Made by a program: the position numbers and the translations under genes
The notes under the pieces: generated by a model
Databases searched by the model: none
Told to the model about the DNA's origin: nothing
What the model saw: the letters and a program-made list of their open reading frames with translations, nothing else
In this document: piece after piece, positions 26,246 to 35,676 of the stretch
Layout: each line of letters opens with the position of its first letter
Position numbering within the stretch: the first letter of the stretch is position 1
NCBI RefSeq assembly: GCF_004342585.1
Contig: NZ_SLZQ01000004.1
Span: 1 to 64,000 of the forward strand
Source: Paucimonas lemoignei
Lineage (GTDB): Bacteria > Pseudomonadota > Gammaproteobacteria > Burkholderiales > Burkholderiaceae_D
DNA: 64,000 bases
Direction of reading: 5' to 3'

Positions 26246-28588
26246 ATGCTGCCCTCGATTGAACAACGCCTTGCACTAGAACTTGTCGCCAAGCCGGCCC
26301 AGGTTGCCGCCGCCATCGCTCTCCTGGACGAAGGCGCCACCGTTCCCTTCATCGCCCGCTACCGCAAGGAAGCTACCGGCGGGCTGGATGATACCCAACT
26401 GCGCCTGCTGGAAGAGCGCCTGCGTTATCTGCGCGAACTGGAAGACCGCCGCGCAGCCGTGATCGCCTCCATCGAGGAACAAGGCAAGATGACACCCGCC
26501 CTGCTGGATGCCATCACCCATGCCGAAGACAAGACCCGCCTGGAAGACCTCTACCTGCCCTACAAGCCCAAGCGCCGCACCAAGGCTCAGATTGCAGCGG
26601 AAGCCGGCCTGACGGAACTGGCCGATGCGTTGCTGACCAACCCGAATTTGAATCCGGAAGAAGAAGCCGCCAAGTATCTGAAGCCGGCGTTCACTACCGC
26701 CAATGGCGACAATCCCGGCGTGGCCGATGCCAAAGCCGCGCTCGACGGCGCCCGCCAAATCCTCATGGAGCGCTTTGCCGAAGATGCCGGCCTGCTGCAG
26801 TCGCTGCGCGAATACCTGACCGAACATGGCGTGGTCGAATCCAAGGTCGTCGAGGGTAAGCAGGAAGCCGGTGAAAAATTTGCCGATTACTTCGACTATT
26901 CCGAAACGCTCGGCACCATGCCTTCGCACCGCGCGCTGGCGCTGTTCCGTGGTCGTCGCGAAGAAATCCTGAATGTATCGCTGCGTCTCGATTCGGAAGA
27001 GGAAAAGCCGAAGTGGGACGCGCCGCATAATCCATGTGAAGGCCGCATCGCCAAGCAGTTTGGCATCGCCAACCAGGGCCGCCCGGCCGACAAGTGGCTT
27101 TCGGATACCGTGCGCTGGGCCTGGCGCGTGAAAGTCTTCATGCACCTGGAAACCGAATTGATGACCAAGTTGCGCGAAGAAGCGGAAACGGAAGCCATCC
27201 ATGTCTTCGCCCGTAACCTGAAGGACTTGCTGCTGGCCGCGCCTGCCGGCCCGCGCGCCACCATGGGCCTGGACCCGGGCTTGCGCACCGGCGTAAAAGT
27301 CGCGGTGGTCGACGCCACCGGCAAGGTGGTCGATACCGCCACCATCTACCCGCACCAGCCGCGCAATGACTGGCACGGCTCGCTCCACACACTGTCGCAA
27401 CTCGCCGAAAAGCACAAGGTGTCGCTCATCTCGATCGGCAATGGCACCGCTTCACGCGAAACCGACAAGTTGGCGCAAGACTTGATCAAGCTGCGCCCGG
27501 AACTCAAGCTCACCAAGATCGTGGTTTCCGAAGCCGGCGCCTCGGTGTATTCGGCGTCCGAATTCGCTTCCAAGGAATTGCCGGAACTGGACGTGTCCCT
27601 GCGCGGCGCCGTCTCGATTGCGCGTCGCTTGCAAGACCCGCTTGCCGAACTGGTCAAGATCGATCCGAAGTCGATTGGCGTCGGCCAGTACCAGCACGAT
27701 GTCAGCCAGTCGCAACTGGCCCGTTCGCTCGACGCCGTGGTGGAGGATTGCGTCAACGCCGTCGGCGTCGATGTGAACACCGCGTCGGCGCCGCTGCTGG
27801 CGCGCGTGTCCGGCCTGAATGGCAGTGTCGCGCAAAGCATCGTCAGCTATCGCGACATGAAAGGCATGTTTCGCTCGCGCGCCGATCTGCGCGCCGTACC
27901 GCGCCTGGGCGACAAGACCTTTGAACAAGCTGCGGGTTTCCTGCGCATCATGGGCGGCGAGAATCCGCTCGATGCCTCGGCGGTGCACCCGGAATCCTAT
28001 CCATTGGTGGAAAAGATCCTCGCCGATATCAAGAAAGATGTGAAAAGCGTGATCGGTGAAGCCGGTTTGCTGAAGACGATTCAGCCGGCCAAGTACGCCG
28101 ATGAAAAATTCGGCGTCCCGACCATCACCGATATCTTGAAGGAATTGGAGAAGCCCGGCCGCGATCCCCGCCCGGAATTCACCACGGCCACCTTCAAGGA
28201 AGGCGTCGAGGAAATCAGGGACCTGCGTCCGGACATGATCCTCGAAGGCGTTGTCACGAACGTGGCAGCCTTCGGCGCCTTCGTCGATATCGGCGTGCAC
28301 CAAGATGGCCTGGTGCATATTTCCGCCCTGTCGAATACCTTCGTCAAGGACCCGCATTCGGTCGTCAAGGCGGGCCAGGTAGTGAAAGTCAAAGTGCTGG
28401 AAGTCGATGAAAAGCGGAAACGCATTGCCTTGACCATGCGCCTGACCGACACGCCGCCACAATCCGGCGCCAAGCCTGCGCAGCGCGGCGACCGCAACGA
28501 TGCCAAACGTCTTGCGCAGCATCAGAACGTGCGTGAGCCGGCGATGAATAGTGCAATGGCGGCAGCATTTGCCAAGCTGAAGTCCTGA
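26246..28588 (+). CDS. tex: Tex-family RNA-binding protein
   Basis: A 780-residue protein of the Tex (toxin expression/YhgF) family, implicated in transcription and RNA handling. The N-terminal helical domain starts with [13 protein letters not shown] YqgF-like nuclease fold ([16 protein letters not shown], about residue 340) is followed by helix-hairpin-helix repeats ([17 protein letters not shown]). A C-terminal S1 RNA-binding domain runs from about 655 to 730 ([24 protein letters not shown]). The length is typical. No strong ribosome site is seen. Confidence 0.96.
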   Translation: MLPSIEQRLALELVAKPAQVAAAIALLDEGATVPFIARYRKEATGGLDDTQLRLLEERLRYLRELEDRRAAVIASIEEQGKMTPALLDAITHAEDKTRLEDLYLPYKPKRRTKAQIAAEAGLTELADALLTNPNLNPEEEAAKYLKPAFTTANGDNPGVADAKAALDGARQILMERFAEDAGLLQSLREYLTEHGVVESKVVEGKQEAGEKFADYFDYSETLGTMPSHRALALFRGRREEILNVSLRLDSEEEKPKWDAPHNPCEGRIAKQFGIANQGRPADKWLSDTVRWAWRVKVFMHLETELMTKLREEAETEAIHVFARNLKDLLLAAPAGPRATMGLDPGLRTGVKVAVVDATGKVVDTATIYPHQPRNDWHGSLHTLSQLAEKHKVSLISIGNGTASRETDKLAQDLIKLRPELKLTKIVVSEAGASVYSASEFASKELPELDVSLRGAVSIARRLQDPLAELVKIDPKSIGVGQYQHDVSQSQLARSLDAVVEDCVNAVGVDVNTASAPLLARVSGLNGSVAQSIVSYRDMKGMFRSRADLRAVPRLGDKTFEQAAGFLRIMGGENPLDASAVHPESYPLVEKILADIKKDVKSVIGEAGLLKTIQPAKYADEKFGVPTITDILKELEKPGRDPRPEFTTATFKEGVEEIRDLRPDMILEGVVTNVAAFGAFVDIGVHQDGLVHISALSNTFVKDPHSVVKAGQVVKVKVLEVDEKRKRIALTMRLTDTPPQSGAKPAQRGDRNDAKRLAQHQNVREPAMNSAMAAAFAKLKS

Positions 28589-28600
28589 GCTGCAACCGAC

Positions 28601-28629
28601 CTGCAACTGAAGCGGGATACTTTTATAAT
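28601..28629 (+). promoter_or_regulatory. candidate grxD promoter
   Basis: CTGCAA (28601-28606) and a perfect TATAAT (28624-28629) are 17 bases apart and lie 27 bases before the grxD start. Confidence 0.5.
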
Positions 28630-28656
28630 GGCGAAACCAACTTTAGAGAGGCAGCC

Positions 28657-28968
28657 ATGAGCGATGTACAAAACTGGATCAAAGAAACCGTTACCCAGCA
28701 CCCGGTGGTGCTGTTCATGAAAGGCACGGCGCAATTTCCGCAATGCGGCTTTTCCAGTCGCGCGGTGCAACTGCTCAAAGCGGCCGGCGCCAACGATATC
28801 GTCACCGTCAACGTGCTGGAAAACCCGGAAGTCCGCCAGGGCATCAAGGATTATTCCAACTGGCCGACCATCCCGCAGCTGTACGTCAAGGGTGAATTCA
28901 TCGGCGGCTCCGACATCATGTCTGAAATGTTTGAATCGGGCGAACTGCAAACGCTGCTGAAGGACTGA
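28657..28968 (+). CDS. grxD: monothiol glutaredoxin (Grx4 type)
   Basis: A 103-residue monothiol glutaredoxin with the CGFS active site in [14 protein letters not shown]. It has the [19 protein letters not shown] glutathione-binding segment. Proteins of this class carry [2Fe-2S] clusters with glutathione and hand them to client proteins, often together with BolA proteins; a BolA gene is at 47.5 kb. AGAGAGG precedes the ATG. The stop is followed one base later by the ubiX start. Confidence 0.96.
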   Translation: MSDVQNWIKETVTQHPVVLFMKGTAQFPQCGFSSRAVQLLKAAGANDIVTVNVLENPEVRQGIKDYSNWPTIPQLYVKGEFIGGSDIMSEMFESGELQTLLKD

Positions 28969-28969
28969 T

Positions 28970-29575
28970 GTGACACTGCCAGCCGCCGCAGCGAAGTCGC
29001 GACGGCTGATCGTCGCCATTACCGGCGCCACCGGCGCCGTGTACGGCGTACGCCTGCTGCAAATTCTCCGCACCATTCCCGGCATTGAGACGCACCTGCT
29101 CGTATCGGAAGCCGGCGTGCTCAATCTGCATCAGGAACTGGGACTTAGCCGCAAGGCTGTCGAAAGCCTGGCGCATGTGATCCATAACGTGCGCGATGTC
29201 GGCGCATCGATTGCCAGCGGCTCCTTTCAGTCCGATGGCATGGTCGTCGCTCCCTGCTCCATGAAAACCCTGGCGGCGGTTGCACATGGCCTTGCCGACA
29301 ATCTCATTACACGTGCGGCAGACGTCGTATTGAAAGAGCGTCGCCGGCTTGTCCTGATGGTGCGGGAAACCCCTTTCAACCTTGCGCACTTGCGCAACAT
29401 GACGGCGGTAACCGAAATGGGCGGCATTATTTTTCCGCCTTTGCCGGCGTTTTACCATCAACCGCAAAGCATCGAAGACATGGTCGACCATACGCTGGCT
29501 CGAGTACTGGACTTATTCGATATCTCGCACGAACTGGCGCCGCGCTGGCAAGGCATGCGCGGCGGTGAAGCGTAG
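28970..29575 (+). CDS. ubiX: flavin prenyltransferase
   Basis: A 201-residue flavoprotein that attaches a dimethylallyl group to FMN, making the cofactor of the decarboxylase UbiD in ubiquinone synthesis. AITGATGAVYGVRLLQ, the SDGMVVAPCSMKTLAAVAHG segment and RETPFNLAHLRNM are family hallmarks. The start is GTG, one base after the grxD stop, and the two are probably translated together. ubiD is not in the window. Confidence 0.93.
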   Translation: MTLPAAAAKSRRLIVAITGATGAVYGVRLLQILRTIPGIETHLLVSEAGVLNLHQELGLSRKAVESLAHVIHNVRDVGASIASGSFQSDGMVVAPCSMKTLAAVAHGLADNLITRAADVVLKERRRLVLMVRETPFNLAHLRNMTAVTEMGGIIFPPLPAFYHQPQSIEDMVDHTLARVLDLFDISHELAPRWQGMRGGEA

Positions 29576-29605
29576 ACGACGCCTCGCATTAACGAATTAA
29601 AGAAA

Positions 29606-30016
29606 ATGGCAGACAACAAATACGGCGCATGGCTCAGGAAAATTGGCGATCGTGAGGCGGCATCCAGCATGGCGCGTGAATGTGCCTTCGCTATGCTGTT
29701 CTGGGCGGTCGTGCAAGCGGCTTTTGCATGGAAATACGGTCCGTCCCTATTCGGGCACGCTGTCGTCCTCGCTGTAGGAGGCTTTTGTCTGCTGCGCTGG
29801 AAGAGCCGTGGCGCTGCGGTGGCGTTGGCACTGTACGCATTGATCAACATGAGCATCACGCTGGCGATCAATTCCGGCGTGGCGATTGAAGGCGGCAAGA
29901 ACCTTGCGCTGGCCCTCATGATCTCGTGGACCGCAGTCAAGGCAGTCGAAGCCACTTTCCGCTTGCAGGGCCGCTTTGCCTTCCTGCCTGCGCCAGCGCC
30001 AGCGACGCATTCCTGA
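29606..30016 (+). CDS. small membrane protein, unknown
   Basis: A 136-residue protein with a polar N-terminus and about three hydrophobic segments (about 25-45, 48-66 and 70-88, with a weaker one near 105). I do not recognise the family. It follows ubiX by 30 bases on the same strand and may be part of that transcript. The bidirectional terminator after it closes the unit. Confidence 0.65.
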   Translation: MADNKYGAWLRKIGDREAASSMARECAFAMLFWAVVQAAFAWKYGPSLFGHAVVLAVGGFCLLRWKSRGAAVALALYALINMSITLAINSGVAIEGGKNLALALMISWTAVKAVEATFRLQGRFAFLPAPAPATHS

Positions 30017-30032
30017 ATCAGCGACGCATATG

Positions 30033-30070
30033 AAAAAAGCTTACGTACCCGAAGGGACGTAAGCTTTTTA
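30033..30070. terminator. bidirectional intrinsic terminator
   Basis: A long stem, AAAAAGCTTACGT with ACGTAAGCTTTTT plus CCC/GGG (one bulged A, GAA loop), carries T-runs on both strands. It serves the membrane-protein gene on the plus strand and tRNA-Thr on the minus strand. Confidence 0.92.
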
Positions 30071-30072
30071 TT

Positions 30073-30148
30073 TGGTGCCGGCTGCAGGACTTGAACCCGC
30101 CACCCCCTGATTACAAGTCAGGTGCTCTACCAGATGAGCTAAGCCGGC
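30073..30148 (-). tRNA. tRNA-Thr (TGT)
   Basis: A 76-base cloverleaf on the minus strand. The acceptor stem starts GCCGGC, the D-arm has GCTCATCTGGTAGAGC, and the anticodon arm CTGACTTGTAATCAG has anticodon TGT. The T-arm contains GGTTCAAGTCC and CCA is encoded. It lies 29 bases behind sspB, with a possible promoter overlapping the sspB end. Confidence 0.97.
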
Positions 30149-30166
30149 GAAACTGAAAGAGCGCGT

Positions 30167-30195
30167 ATTGTACTGGATTATTTAATCCGCGTCAG
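30167..30195 (-). promoter_or_regulatory. candidate tRNA-Thr promoter inside the sspB 3' end
   Basis: On the minus strand CTGACG (30190-30195) and TACAAT (30167-30172) are 17 bases apart. The -35 box lies in the sspB coding end. Transcription would begin about 10 bases before the tRNA. Confidence 0.45.
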
Positions 30196-30669
30196 TGTCG
30201 GACGACCACCTTTTTTTGGTGGCTCATCATTTCCATCAGGAGAAGTGCCTTCCGGCTTGTTTTCCGAAGGCGTCGGCACGGAAGTCAGACTGGTCGGCTC
30301 CGTGCGCGTGGCGCTATCGATCTCGCCTTCCATTGCCTGAACTTCATCGGGAGAAGGCCTCACGACGTCGAATGCCATGCCCTGGCCATTCTCGCGCGCA
30401 TAGATCGCAATCACGTTTTCCACCGGGATGACGATATCGCGCGATACGCCACCAAAACGCGCGCTGAAATGGATGAAGTCATTATCCATCTTCAACCCGC
30501 TGGTGGCATCGAAACTAATGTTCAGAACAATTTCGCCATTCTTCACGAATTGCATCGGCACGCGGGTACGGCCATCGACCATCACCGCCAGATAAGGCGT
30601 ATAGCCATTATCTGTGCACCATTCGTAAATGGCACGCACCAAATAGGGTTTGGTCGATGTTTCGGACAT
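30178..30669 (-). CDS. sspB: ClpXP protease specificity-enhancing factor
   Basis: A 163-residue adaptor that delivers ssrA-tagged and other proteins to ClpXP. The folded substrate-binding domain fills about residues 1-110 (KPYLVRAIYEWCTDNGYTPYL). An acidic, flexible linker follows, and a basic C-terminal tail ending RPTLTRIK should be the ClpX-docking motif. The start is the ATG at 30669. It is the partner of sspA just upstream, the standard pair. Confidence 0.95.
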   Translation of the reverse strand: MSETSTKPYLVRAIYEWCTDNGYTPYLAVMVDGRTRVPMQFVKNGEIVLNISFDATSGLKMDNDFIHFSARFGGVSRDIVIPVENVIAIYARENGQGMAFDVVRPSPDEVQAMEGEIDSATRTEPTSLTSVPTPSENKPEGTSPDGNDEPPKKGGRPTLTRIK

Positions 30670-30702
30670 GCTATGCAATCGCTATGGAATTAAAACCGCA
30701 AA

Positions 30703-31314
30703 TCAGCGGCGCATTACTTTCTCGGACGGGGTCAGTGCTTCGATATACGCCGGGCGGGAGAAAATCCGTTCCGCATATTTCATCAGCGGCGCAGCCGTTT
30801 TCGACAGCTCGATGCCGTAATGATCAAGACGCCAGAGCAAGGGCGCAATCGCGACATCCAGCATGGAGAATTCGTCACCCAGCATGTATTTGTTTTTCAA
30901 GAACAAAGGTGCCAGTTCCGTCAGGCGGTCACGAATTTCAGCACGGGCCTTTTCCAGCGCTTTATCGCCGGATTTGCCCTTGTCATTTTCCAGCGTATGC
31001 ACGTGGATGAACAATTCTTTTTCAAAATTGAACAGCATCAAGCGAGCGCGGGCACGCATGAGCGGATCAGCCGGCATCAGCTGAGGATGCGGGAAACGTT
31101 CATCGATATATTCGTTGATGATATTCGACTCATACAGGATCAGGTCGCGCTCCACCAGGATCGGCACCTGACCATACGGATTCATCACCGAAATATCTTC
31201 CGGCTTGTTAAAGAGATCAACATCACGTACTTCAAAATCCATGCCCTTTTCAAACAGGACAAGACGGCAACGCTGAGAAAATGGGCAGGTCGTGCCCGAA
31301 TAGAGAACCATCAT
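30703..31314 (-). CDS. sspA: stringent starvation protein A
   Basis: A 203-residue glutathione-S-transferase-fold protein that binds RNA polymerase in stationary phase and starvation. The thioredoxin-like half begins MVLYSGTTCPFSQRCRLVLFEKGMDFE, and the helical half follows. The FNKPEDISVMNPYGQVPILVERD segment is typical of SspA. The position between the bc1 operon and sspB is the usual one. Confidence 0.94.
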   Translation of the reverse strand: MMVLYSGTTCPFSQRCRLVLFEKGMDFEVRDVDLFNKPEDISVMNPYGQVPILVERDLILYESNIINEYIDERFPHPQLMPADPLMRARARLMLFNFEKELFIHVHTLENDKGKSGDKALEKARAEIRDRLTELAPLFLKNKYMLGDEFSMLDVAIAPLLWRLDHYGIELSKTAAPLMKYAERIFSRPAYIEALTPSEKVMRR

Positions 31315-31331
31315 GGTTGCAGTTCCTTAGA

Positions 31332-31362
31332 AACAAAGGGGTGAGACGCGTGCGCTCACCCC
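31332..31362 (-). terminator. terminator after petC
   Basis: GGGGTGAG (31338-31345) pairs with CTCACCCC (31355-31362) around a 9-base loop. On the minus strand it is followed by TTTGTTTC. It separates the bc1 operon from sspA. Confidence 0.75.
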
Positions 31363-31392
31363 GATTCAACTGCCCTTTAAGGGGCTATAAGC

Positions 31393-32157
31393 TTATTTGA
31401 CTTCTTTCCAGTACGAACGGTTCAGTAACCAAGCCAGGAAAGCAAAAACGGACAGGAACAGGAACACCCAGACGCCAAGGCGGCGGCGGGTATCCTGAAC
31501 CGGCTCAGCCATCCAGGTCATGAAGCTGACGAGGTCGGCTACGTCACGGTCATATTCCAGATTAGACAATTTACCCGGCTTGACTTGTTCGAACCCGGCA
31601 AAGCGGTGAATGGTCTTGGAATGATCGTGCGGATCCTTGGCTTCCTCGAACTTGGCAGTGCGAATGCCTTGTAATTCCCATAAGGCATGTGGCATACCGA
31701 CGTTCGGGAATACCATGTTGTTCCAGCCGGTCGGGCGGGTATCGTCCTTGTAGAAAGTGCGCAGGTACGTATACAGCCAGTCAGGGCCGCTGCCTTCGGC
31801 AGATGCTTTAGCACGGGCAATTACCGACAAGTCCGGCGGTGCGGCGCCGAACCATTCCTTGGCATCTTTTGCCGACAGGGTGACTGTCATCAGGTCGCCA
31901 ACTTTATTACCCGCAAAAAGCAGGTTGTTTTTGATTTGCTCGTCTGTCAAACCGATATCGCGCATGCGGTTGTAGCGCATGTTCGATGCAGCATGGCAGT
32001 TCAAGCAATAGTTGACGAAAATCTTGGCGCCGTTCTGGAGGGATGCCAGATCGCGCGTATGGTCCGGCGCGGCATCCAGAGGAAAACCGCCGCCAGCCGC
32101 CAGCGCAACGGCCGGCGCAAACGCCAAGGCTGCAAGTAATTTTTTCAGCAATTTCAT
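31393..32157 (-). CDS. petC: ubiquinol-cytochrome c reductase, cytochrome c1
   Basis: A 254-residue cytochrome c1 subunit of the bc1 complex. A signal peptide (about 1-21) precedes the haem-binding CLNCH (in VNYCLNCHAASNMRYNRM). A C-terminal transmembrane helix (about 228-248, GVWVFLFLSVFAFLAWLLN) anchors it in the inner membrane. It passes electrons from the Rieske centre to soluble cytochrome c. It is the last gene of petABC. Confidence 0.95.
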   Translation of the reverse strand: MKLLKKLLAALAFAPAVALAAGGGFPLDAAPDHTRDLASLQNGAKIFVNYCLNCHAASNMRYNRMRDIGLTDEQIKNNLLFAGNKVGDLMTVTLSAKDAKEWFGAAPPDLSVIARAKASAEGSGPDWLYTYLRTFYKDDTRPTGWNNMVFPNVGMPHALWELQGIRTAKFEEAKDPHDHSKTIHRFAGFEQVKPGKLSNLEYDRDVADLVSFMTWMAEPVQDTRRRLGVWVFLFLSVFAFLAWLLNRSYWKEVK

Positions 32158-32177
32158 ATTGTTTTATCCTTTGCAGC

Positions 32178-33581
32178 TTAGTGCGGATGGAAAGTCACGC
32201 GGCTGGGGACCGGCTTGAACTGGCCCATCGCGCTCCACCACGGCATCAGCAGGAAGAAGCCGAAATAGATGAAGGTGCAGATCTGCGAAACCAGGGTACG
32301 GCCAGCGGTCGGCGGCTGCACACCCAGATAGCCCAGCACCAGGAAGGCTACGCCGAAGATGGCGTAGACATACTTGTGCCAGTCCGGACGATAACGGATC
32401 GATTTCACCGGCGAGTGATCCAGCCACGGCAAGGCAGCCATGATCAGCACCGACACGCCCATCAGCACGACGCCCCAGAACTTGGCGTCGAAAATCGACA
32501 TGGCGATGATCACCACGACACCGATCACGGCAGCCGCCAGCTTGATCTTAGCGGGCAGCTTCGTGCGCAGCCAGACCAGCGCGACATAGGCAGCGATGCC
32601 AGCCTGCAGCCAGATCATGAAGTCGGAAGTGGTCGCACGCAGGATCGAGTAGAACGGCGTGAAGTACCAGACCGGCGCGATATGCGGCGGCGTCTTCAGC
32701 GGATCAGCCGGGATGAAGTTGTTGTACTCCAGGAAGTAGCCCCCCATTTCCGGCGCAAAGAACACCACGGCCGAGAAGATCGCCAGGAAGCAGGCCACCC
32801 CGAACAAATCCTTGAAGGTGTAATACGGATGCGAAGGAATGCCGTCGATCGGATGACCATCCGCACCAAGCGTATCCTTGACTTCGATGCCGTCCGGGTT
32901 GTTCGAACCCACTTCGTGCAGCGCGATCAGGTGAGCCGCCACGAGACCCAACAGCACCAGCGGAATGGCGATCACGTGGAACGAGAAGAAGCGGTTCAGG
33001 GTCGCGTCGGACACGACGTAGTCACCGCGGATCCACAGCGACAGATCCGGGCCGATGAACGGGATTGCGCCGAACAGGTTGACGATCACCTGCGCGCCCC
33101 AGTACGACATCTGGCCCCACGGCAGCAGGTAGCCGAAGAAGGCTTCGGCCATCAGGCACAGGAAGATGCCGACACCGAACAGCCAGATCAGCTCGCGCGG
33201 CTTGCGGTAGGAGCCGTACAGCAGACCACGGGTCATGTGCAGGTAGACCACGATGAAGAAGGCCGAGGCCCCGGTGGAGTGCATGTAGCGCACCAGCCAG
33301 CCCCAGGGCACATCGCGCATGATGTATTCGACCGAAGCGAACGCCAGGTTGGCATCCGGCTTGTAGTGCATGACCAGGAAAATACCGGTAACGATCTGGA
33401 TCACCAGCACCAGCATGGCCAGCGAGCCGAACAGGTACCAGACGTTGAAGTTTTTCGGAGCGTAGTACTTGCCCCACTGGTCATTCCACAGCTTCGACAA
33501 CGGGAAGCGGGCATCGACCCAGTTCAGCGCCTTGGCGGATACGGGCGCATCGGCAGGGAGTTTTTTCTCTACGAATGCCAT
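32178..33581 (-). CDS. petB: ubiquinol-cytochrome c reductase, cytochrome b
   Basis: A 467-residue integral membrane subunit carrying haems bL and bH and both quinone sites. Its haem-ligand histidines lie in the second and fourth helices (VMHYKPDAN and FHVIAIPLVLLGLVAAHLIALHEVG). The Qo-site motif normally written PEWY reads PVWY here (APVWYFTPFYSILRA). The protein is the full-length cytochrome b, with a long C-terminal part of further helices. It overlaps no gene and sits between petA and petC. Confidence 0.96.
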   Translation of the reverse strand: MAFVEKKLPADAPVSAKALNWVDARFPLSKLWNDQWGKYYAPKNFNVWYLFGSLAMLVLVIQIVTGIFLVMHYKPDANLAFASVEYIMRDVPWGWLVRYMHSTGASAFFIVVYLHMTRGLLYGSYRKPRELIWLFGVGIFLCLMAEAFFGYLLPWGQMSYWGAQVIVNLFGAIPFIGPDLSLWIRGDYVVSDATLNRFFSFHVIAIPLVLLGLVAAHLIALHEVGSNNPDGIEVKDTLGADGHPIDGIPSHPYYTFKDLFGVACFLAIFSAVVFFAPEMGGYFLEYNNFIPADPLKTPPHIAPVWYFTPFYSILRATTSDFMIWLQAGIAAYVALVWLRTKLPAKIKLAAAVIGVVVIIAMSIFDAKFWGVVLMGVSVLIMAALPWLDHSPVKSIRYRPDWHKYVYAIFGVAFLVLGYLGVQPPTAGRTLVSQICTFIYFGFFLLMPWWSAMGQFKPVPSRVTFHPH

Positions 33582-33583
33582 GA

Positions 33584-34192
33584 TTACGCTTCCCCTTTCT
33601 CATCCTTGCCGATCACCAGCTTGGTGTCGGAAAGATACATGTGGCGCGGCACCGGGAGGTTGTCCGGCGCAGGAACGTTCTTGTACACGCGTCCGGCAAC
33701 GTCGAAAATCGAACCATGGCAGGGGCACAGGAAGCCGCCTTGCCAGTCATCCGGCAGCGAAGGCTGCGGGCCGGCTTGCAGCTTGGTCGTCGGCGAGCAG
33801 CCCAGGTGGGTGCAGATGCCGATGGCAACCAGATATTCCGGCTTGATCGAGCGGGTCTCGTTGCGAGCATATTCCGGCGTGAATTCATCCGGGTTACGCT
33901 GCGACTTGGGGTCGGCGAGCTTGCTATCCAGCTTCGGCAATTCCGCGATCATTTCCGGCGTGCGGCGCAATACCCATACCGGCTTGCCGCGCCATTCGAC
34001 GGTTTTCATTTGTCCCGGAGCCAGGTCCGAGATATCTACTTCCACCGGCGCTCCAGCGGCCTTGGCGCGCTCGGATGGCTGAAAGGTGGACACAAACGCT
34101 CCGGCCGTGGCCAAACCAGCCACGCCTCCTGCCGCACATGTGGCGACAAGCAATCCGCGCCGGCCTGAATCGACCTGCTTTTCGTTACTCAT
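33584..34192 (-). CDS. petA: ubiquinol-cytochrome c reductase, Rieske iron-sulfur subunit
   Basis: A 202-residue Rieske protein. The N-terminus has a twin-arginine motif (GRRGLLVA) before its single helix (about 14-34), so it should use the Tat system, whose genes are at 37.6-39.1 kb. The two [2Fe-2S] boxes CTHLGCSP and CPCHGS are intact. It is the first gene of the pet operon, behind a strong promoter. Confidence 0.96.
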   Translation of the reverse strand: MSNEKQVDSGRRGLLVATCAAGGVAGLATAGAFVSTFQPSERAKAAGAPVEVDISDLAPGQMKTVEWRGKPVWVLRRTPEMIAELPKLDSKLADPKSQRNPDEFTPEYARNETRSIKPEYLVAIGICTHLGCSPTTKLQAGPQPSLPDDWQGGFLCPCHGSIFDVAGRVYKNVPAPDNLPVPRHMYLSDTKLVIGKDEKGEA

Positions 34193-34249
34193 ACCCTACC
34201 CCGATATAGTCAAATTGCGAAAGCTGCACGAAACTTCTAGCAACATTAA

Positions 34250-34277
34250 ATTATAACGAAGTCATGCTTCGTTTCAA
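34250..34277 (-). promoter_or_regulatory. pet operon promoter with a palindrome in its spacer
   Basis: On the minus strand TTGAAA (34272-34277) and a perfect TATAAT (34250-34255) are 16 bases apart, about 58 bases before petA. The spacer is filled by the inverted repeat AACGAAG (34255-34261) and CTTCGTT (34267-34273), which touches both boxes. That is the typical place for a repressor operator. Confidence 0.7.
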
Positions 34278-34446
34278 AGAAATTCCAATTATGGAAATAT
34301 TTCGGCATGCTTTTCGCCCGCTTTACGAACCTGTGCAGGCTTCGCCATTTGGGCTGCACCATATTGGAATTAACTGCATTTACGTCGTTTTTGATGCAAT
34401 AAGGTTAAAATCCTCGCTTATTTTTATATAGGAAGGAGTCGTAACC

Positions 34447-34869
34447 ATGGGAATGATGCAGGAATTCAAAGAGTTCGCCGTCAAAGGCAATGTGGTCGAT
34501 TTGGCCGTGGCTGTGATCATTGGCGGCGCGTTTGGCCGGATCGTCGATTCGGTAGTGCAAGACCTCATCATGCCATTGGTTGGCAGATTGTTAGGCGGCC
34601 TGGATTTTTCCAGCTATTACCTTCCCTTGAACAATCAAGGCACACAGCTACCGTTGGCTGAGGCCAAAAAGCTCGGGGCGGTGTTTGCTTACGGCAATTT
34701 CCTGACGATTTTGCTGAATTTCATCATTTTGGCGTTCATTATTTTTCTGATGGTGCGCCTGATCAATAGAGCCAAGAAGCGCGAACCGGAAGCCCCGGCC
34801 GAAACCGCGCTTGCCACGCCGGAAGACATCCTGCTGCTGCGGGAAATTCGCGATTCGCTGAAGAAGTAA
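34447..34869 (+). CDS. mscL: large-conductance mechanosensitive channel
   Basis: A 140-residue channel that opens under membrane tension to release solutes after hypo-osmotic shock. The N-terminal amphipathic helix ([12 protein letters not shown]), the first membrane helix [28 protein letters not shown], a periplasmic loop and a second helix (about 80-103) are all present, then the cytoplasmic charged helix. A strong GGAAGGAG ribosome site precedes the ATG. It is divergent from the pet operon. Confidence 0.97.
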   Translation: MGMMQEFKEFAVKGNVVDLAVAVIIGGAFGRIVDSVVQDLIMPLVGRLLGGLDFSSYYLPLNNQGTQLPLAEAKKLGAVFAYGNFLTILLNFIILAFIIFLMVRLINRAKKREPEAPAETALATPEDILLLREIRDSLKK

Positions 34870-34897
34870 GGCCTACCCATGCATCCGACCCGGATTG

Positions 34898-35662
34898 CTA
34901 GACTGGGTTGGGAATGTCAATGAAGCGATGGCTGATGCCGAAATGCTCGGCCAGGTGCTCACCGAGTGCTTGTACGCCATACCGCTCGGTTGCATGGTGG
35001 CCGCACGCCAGATACGCCACGCCGGTTTCGCGGGCGAGATGCACGGTCGGCTCGGAGATTTCTCCGCTCAGATAAGCAGTCGCCCCGGCGCTAATTGCGT
35101 CACCTAACATGTTTTGAGCAGCGCCGGTACACCAACCGATGCGGCCCAGCGGTTGCGCCGGGTCCCCGATTACTTGCGGGGCGCGACCGAGCGCTGTTTC
35201 AACCAGCCGCGCCAGATCCCCGACTGTCGCCACATCGACCGGTGCCCTTCCCAACCAGCCAAGCTCATCCTCGCCAAAACGTCCATCCGCCTGCAAGCCA
35301 AGCTGTCTTGCGAGTTGCGCGTTATTGCCAAGTTCGGGATGCATATCCAGTGGCAGATGATAGGCAAACAGGTTGAGATCGTGCTTCAGCAGCCGGGCAA
35401 TGCGACGCTGCTTGATGCCGACGATGCGCGCATCCTCGCCGCGCCAGAAATAACCGTGATGCACCAGAATGGCATCCGCACCTGCGTCAACCGCAGCCTC
35501 GATCAGCGCCTGGCTGGCAGTGACGCCGCTGACTATGGAACCGATATGGTCGCGCCCTTCCACCTGCAGACCGTTTGGGCAATAATCGCGGAAACGTGCG
35601 ATATTTAGCAGTTGTGCCAAATAATTATCGATTTCATCCCTTTTCACTATCCGCTTTTCCAT
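34898..35662 (-). CDS. Nif3-like dinuclear metal-centre protein
   Basis: A 254-residue protein of the Nif3/YbgI family (also GTP cyclohydrolase I type 2-like). It forms hexamers with a two-metal site. The metal-binding VHHGYFWRG and [10 protein letters not shown] segments are visible. The physiological role is not established. The start is 14 bases from the divergent start of the protease gene, which is very tight. The family N-terminus ([13 protein letters not shown]) supports this start. Confidence 0.92.
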   Translation of the reverse strand: MEKRIVKRDEIDNYLAQLLNIARFRDYCPNGLQVEGRDHIGSIVSGVTASQALIEAAVDAGADAILVHHGYFWRGEDARIVGIKQRRIARLLKHDLNLFAYHLPLDMHPELGNNAQLARQLGLQADGRFGEDELGWLGRAPVDVATVGDLARLVETALGRAPQVIGDPAQPLGRIGWCTGAAQNMLGDAISAGATAYLSGEISEPTVHLARETGVAYLACGHHATERYGVQALGEHLAEHFGISHRFIDIPNPV

Positions 35663-35676
35663 ACTTCCTGCCTTTT

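Noticed and set aside
32043-34082. 679-codon open frame antisense to petA/petB
   Set aside because: Spans two certain genes on the other strand; the product is a His/Gln/Arg-rich shadow.
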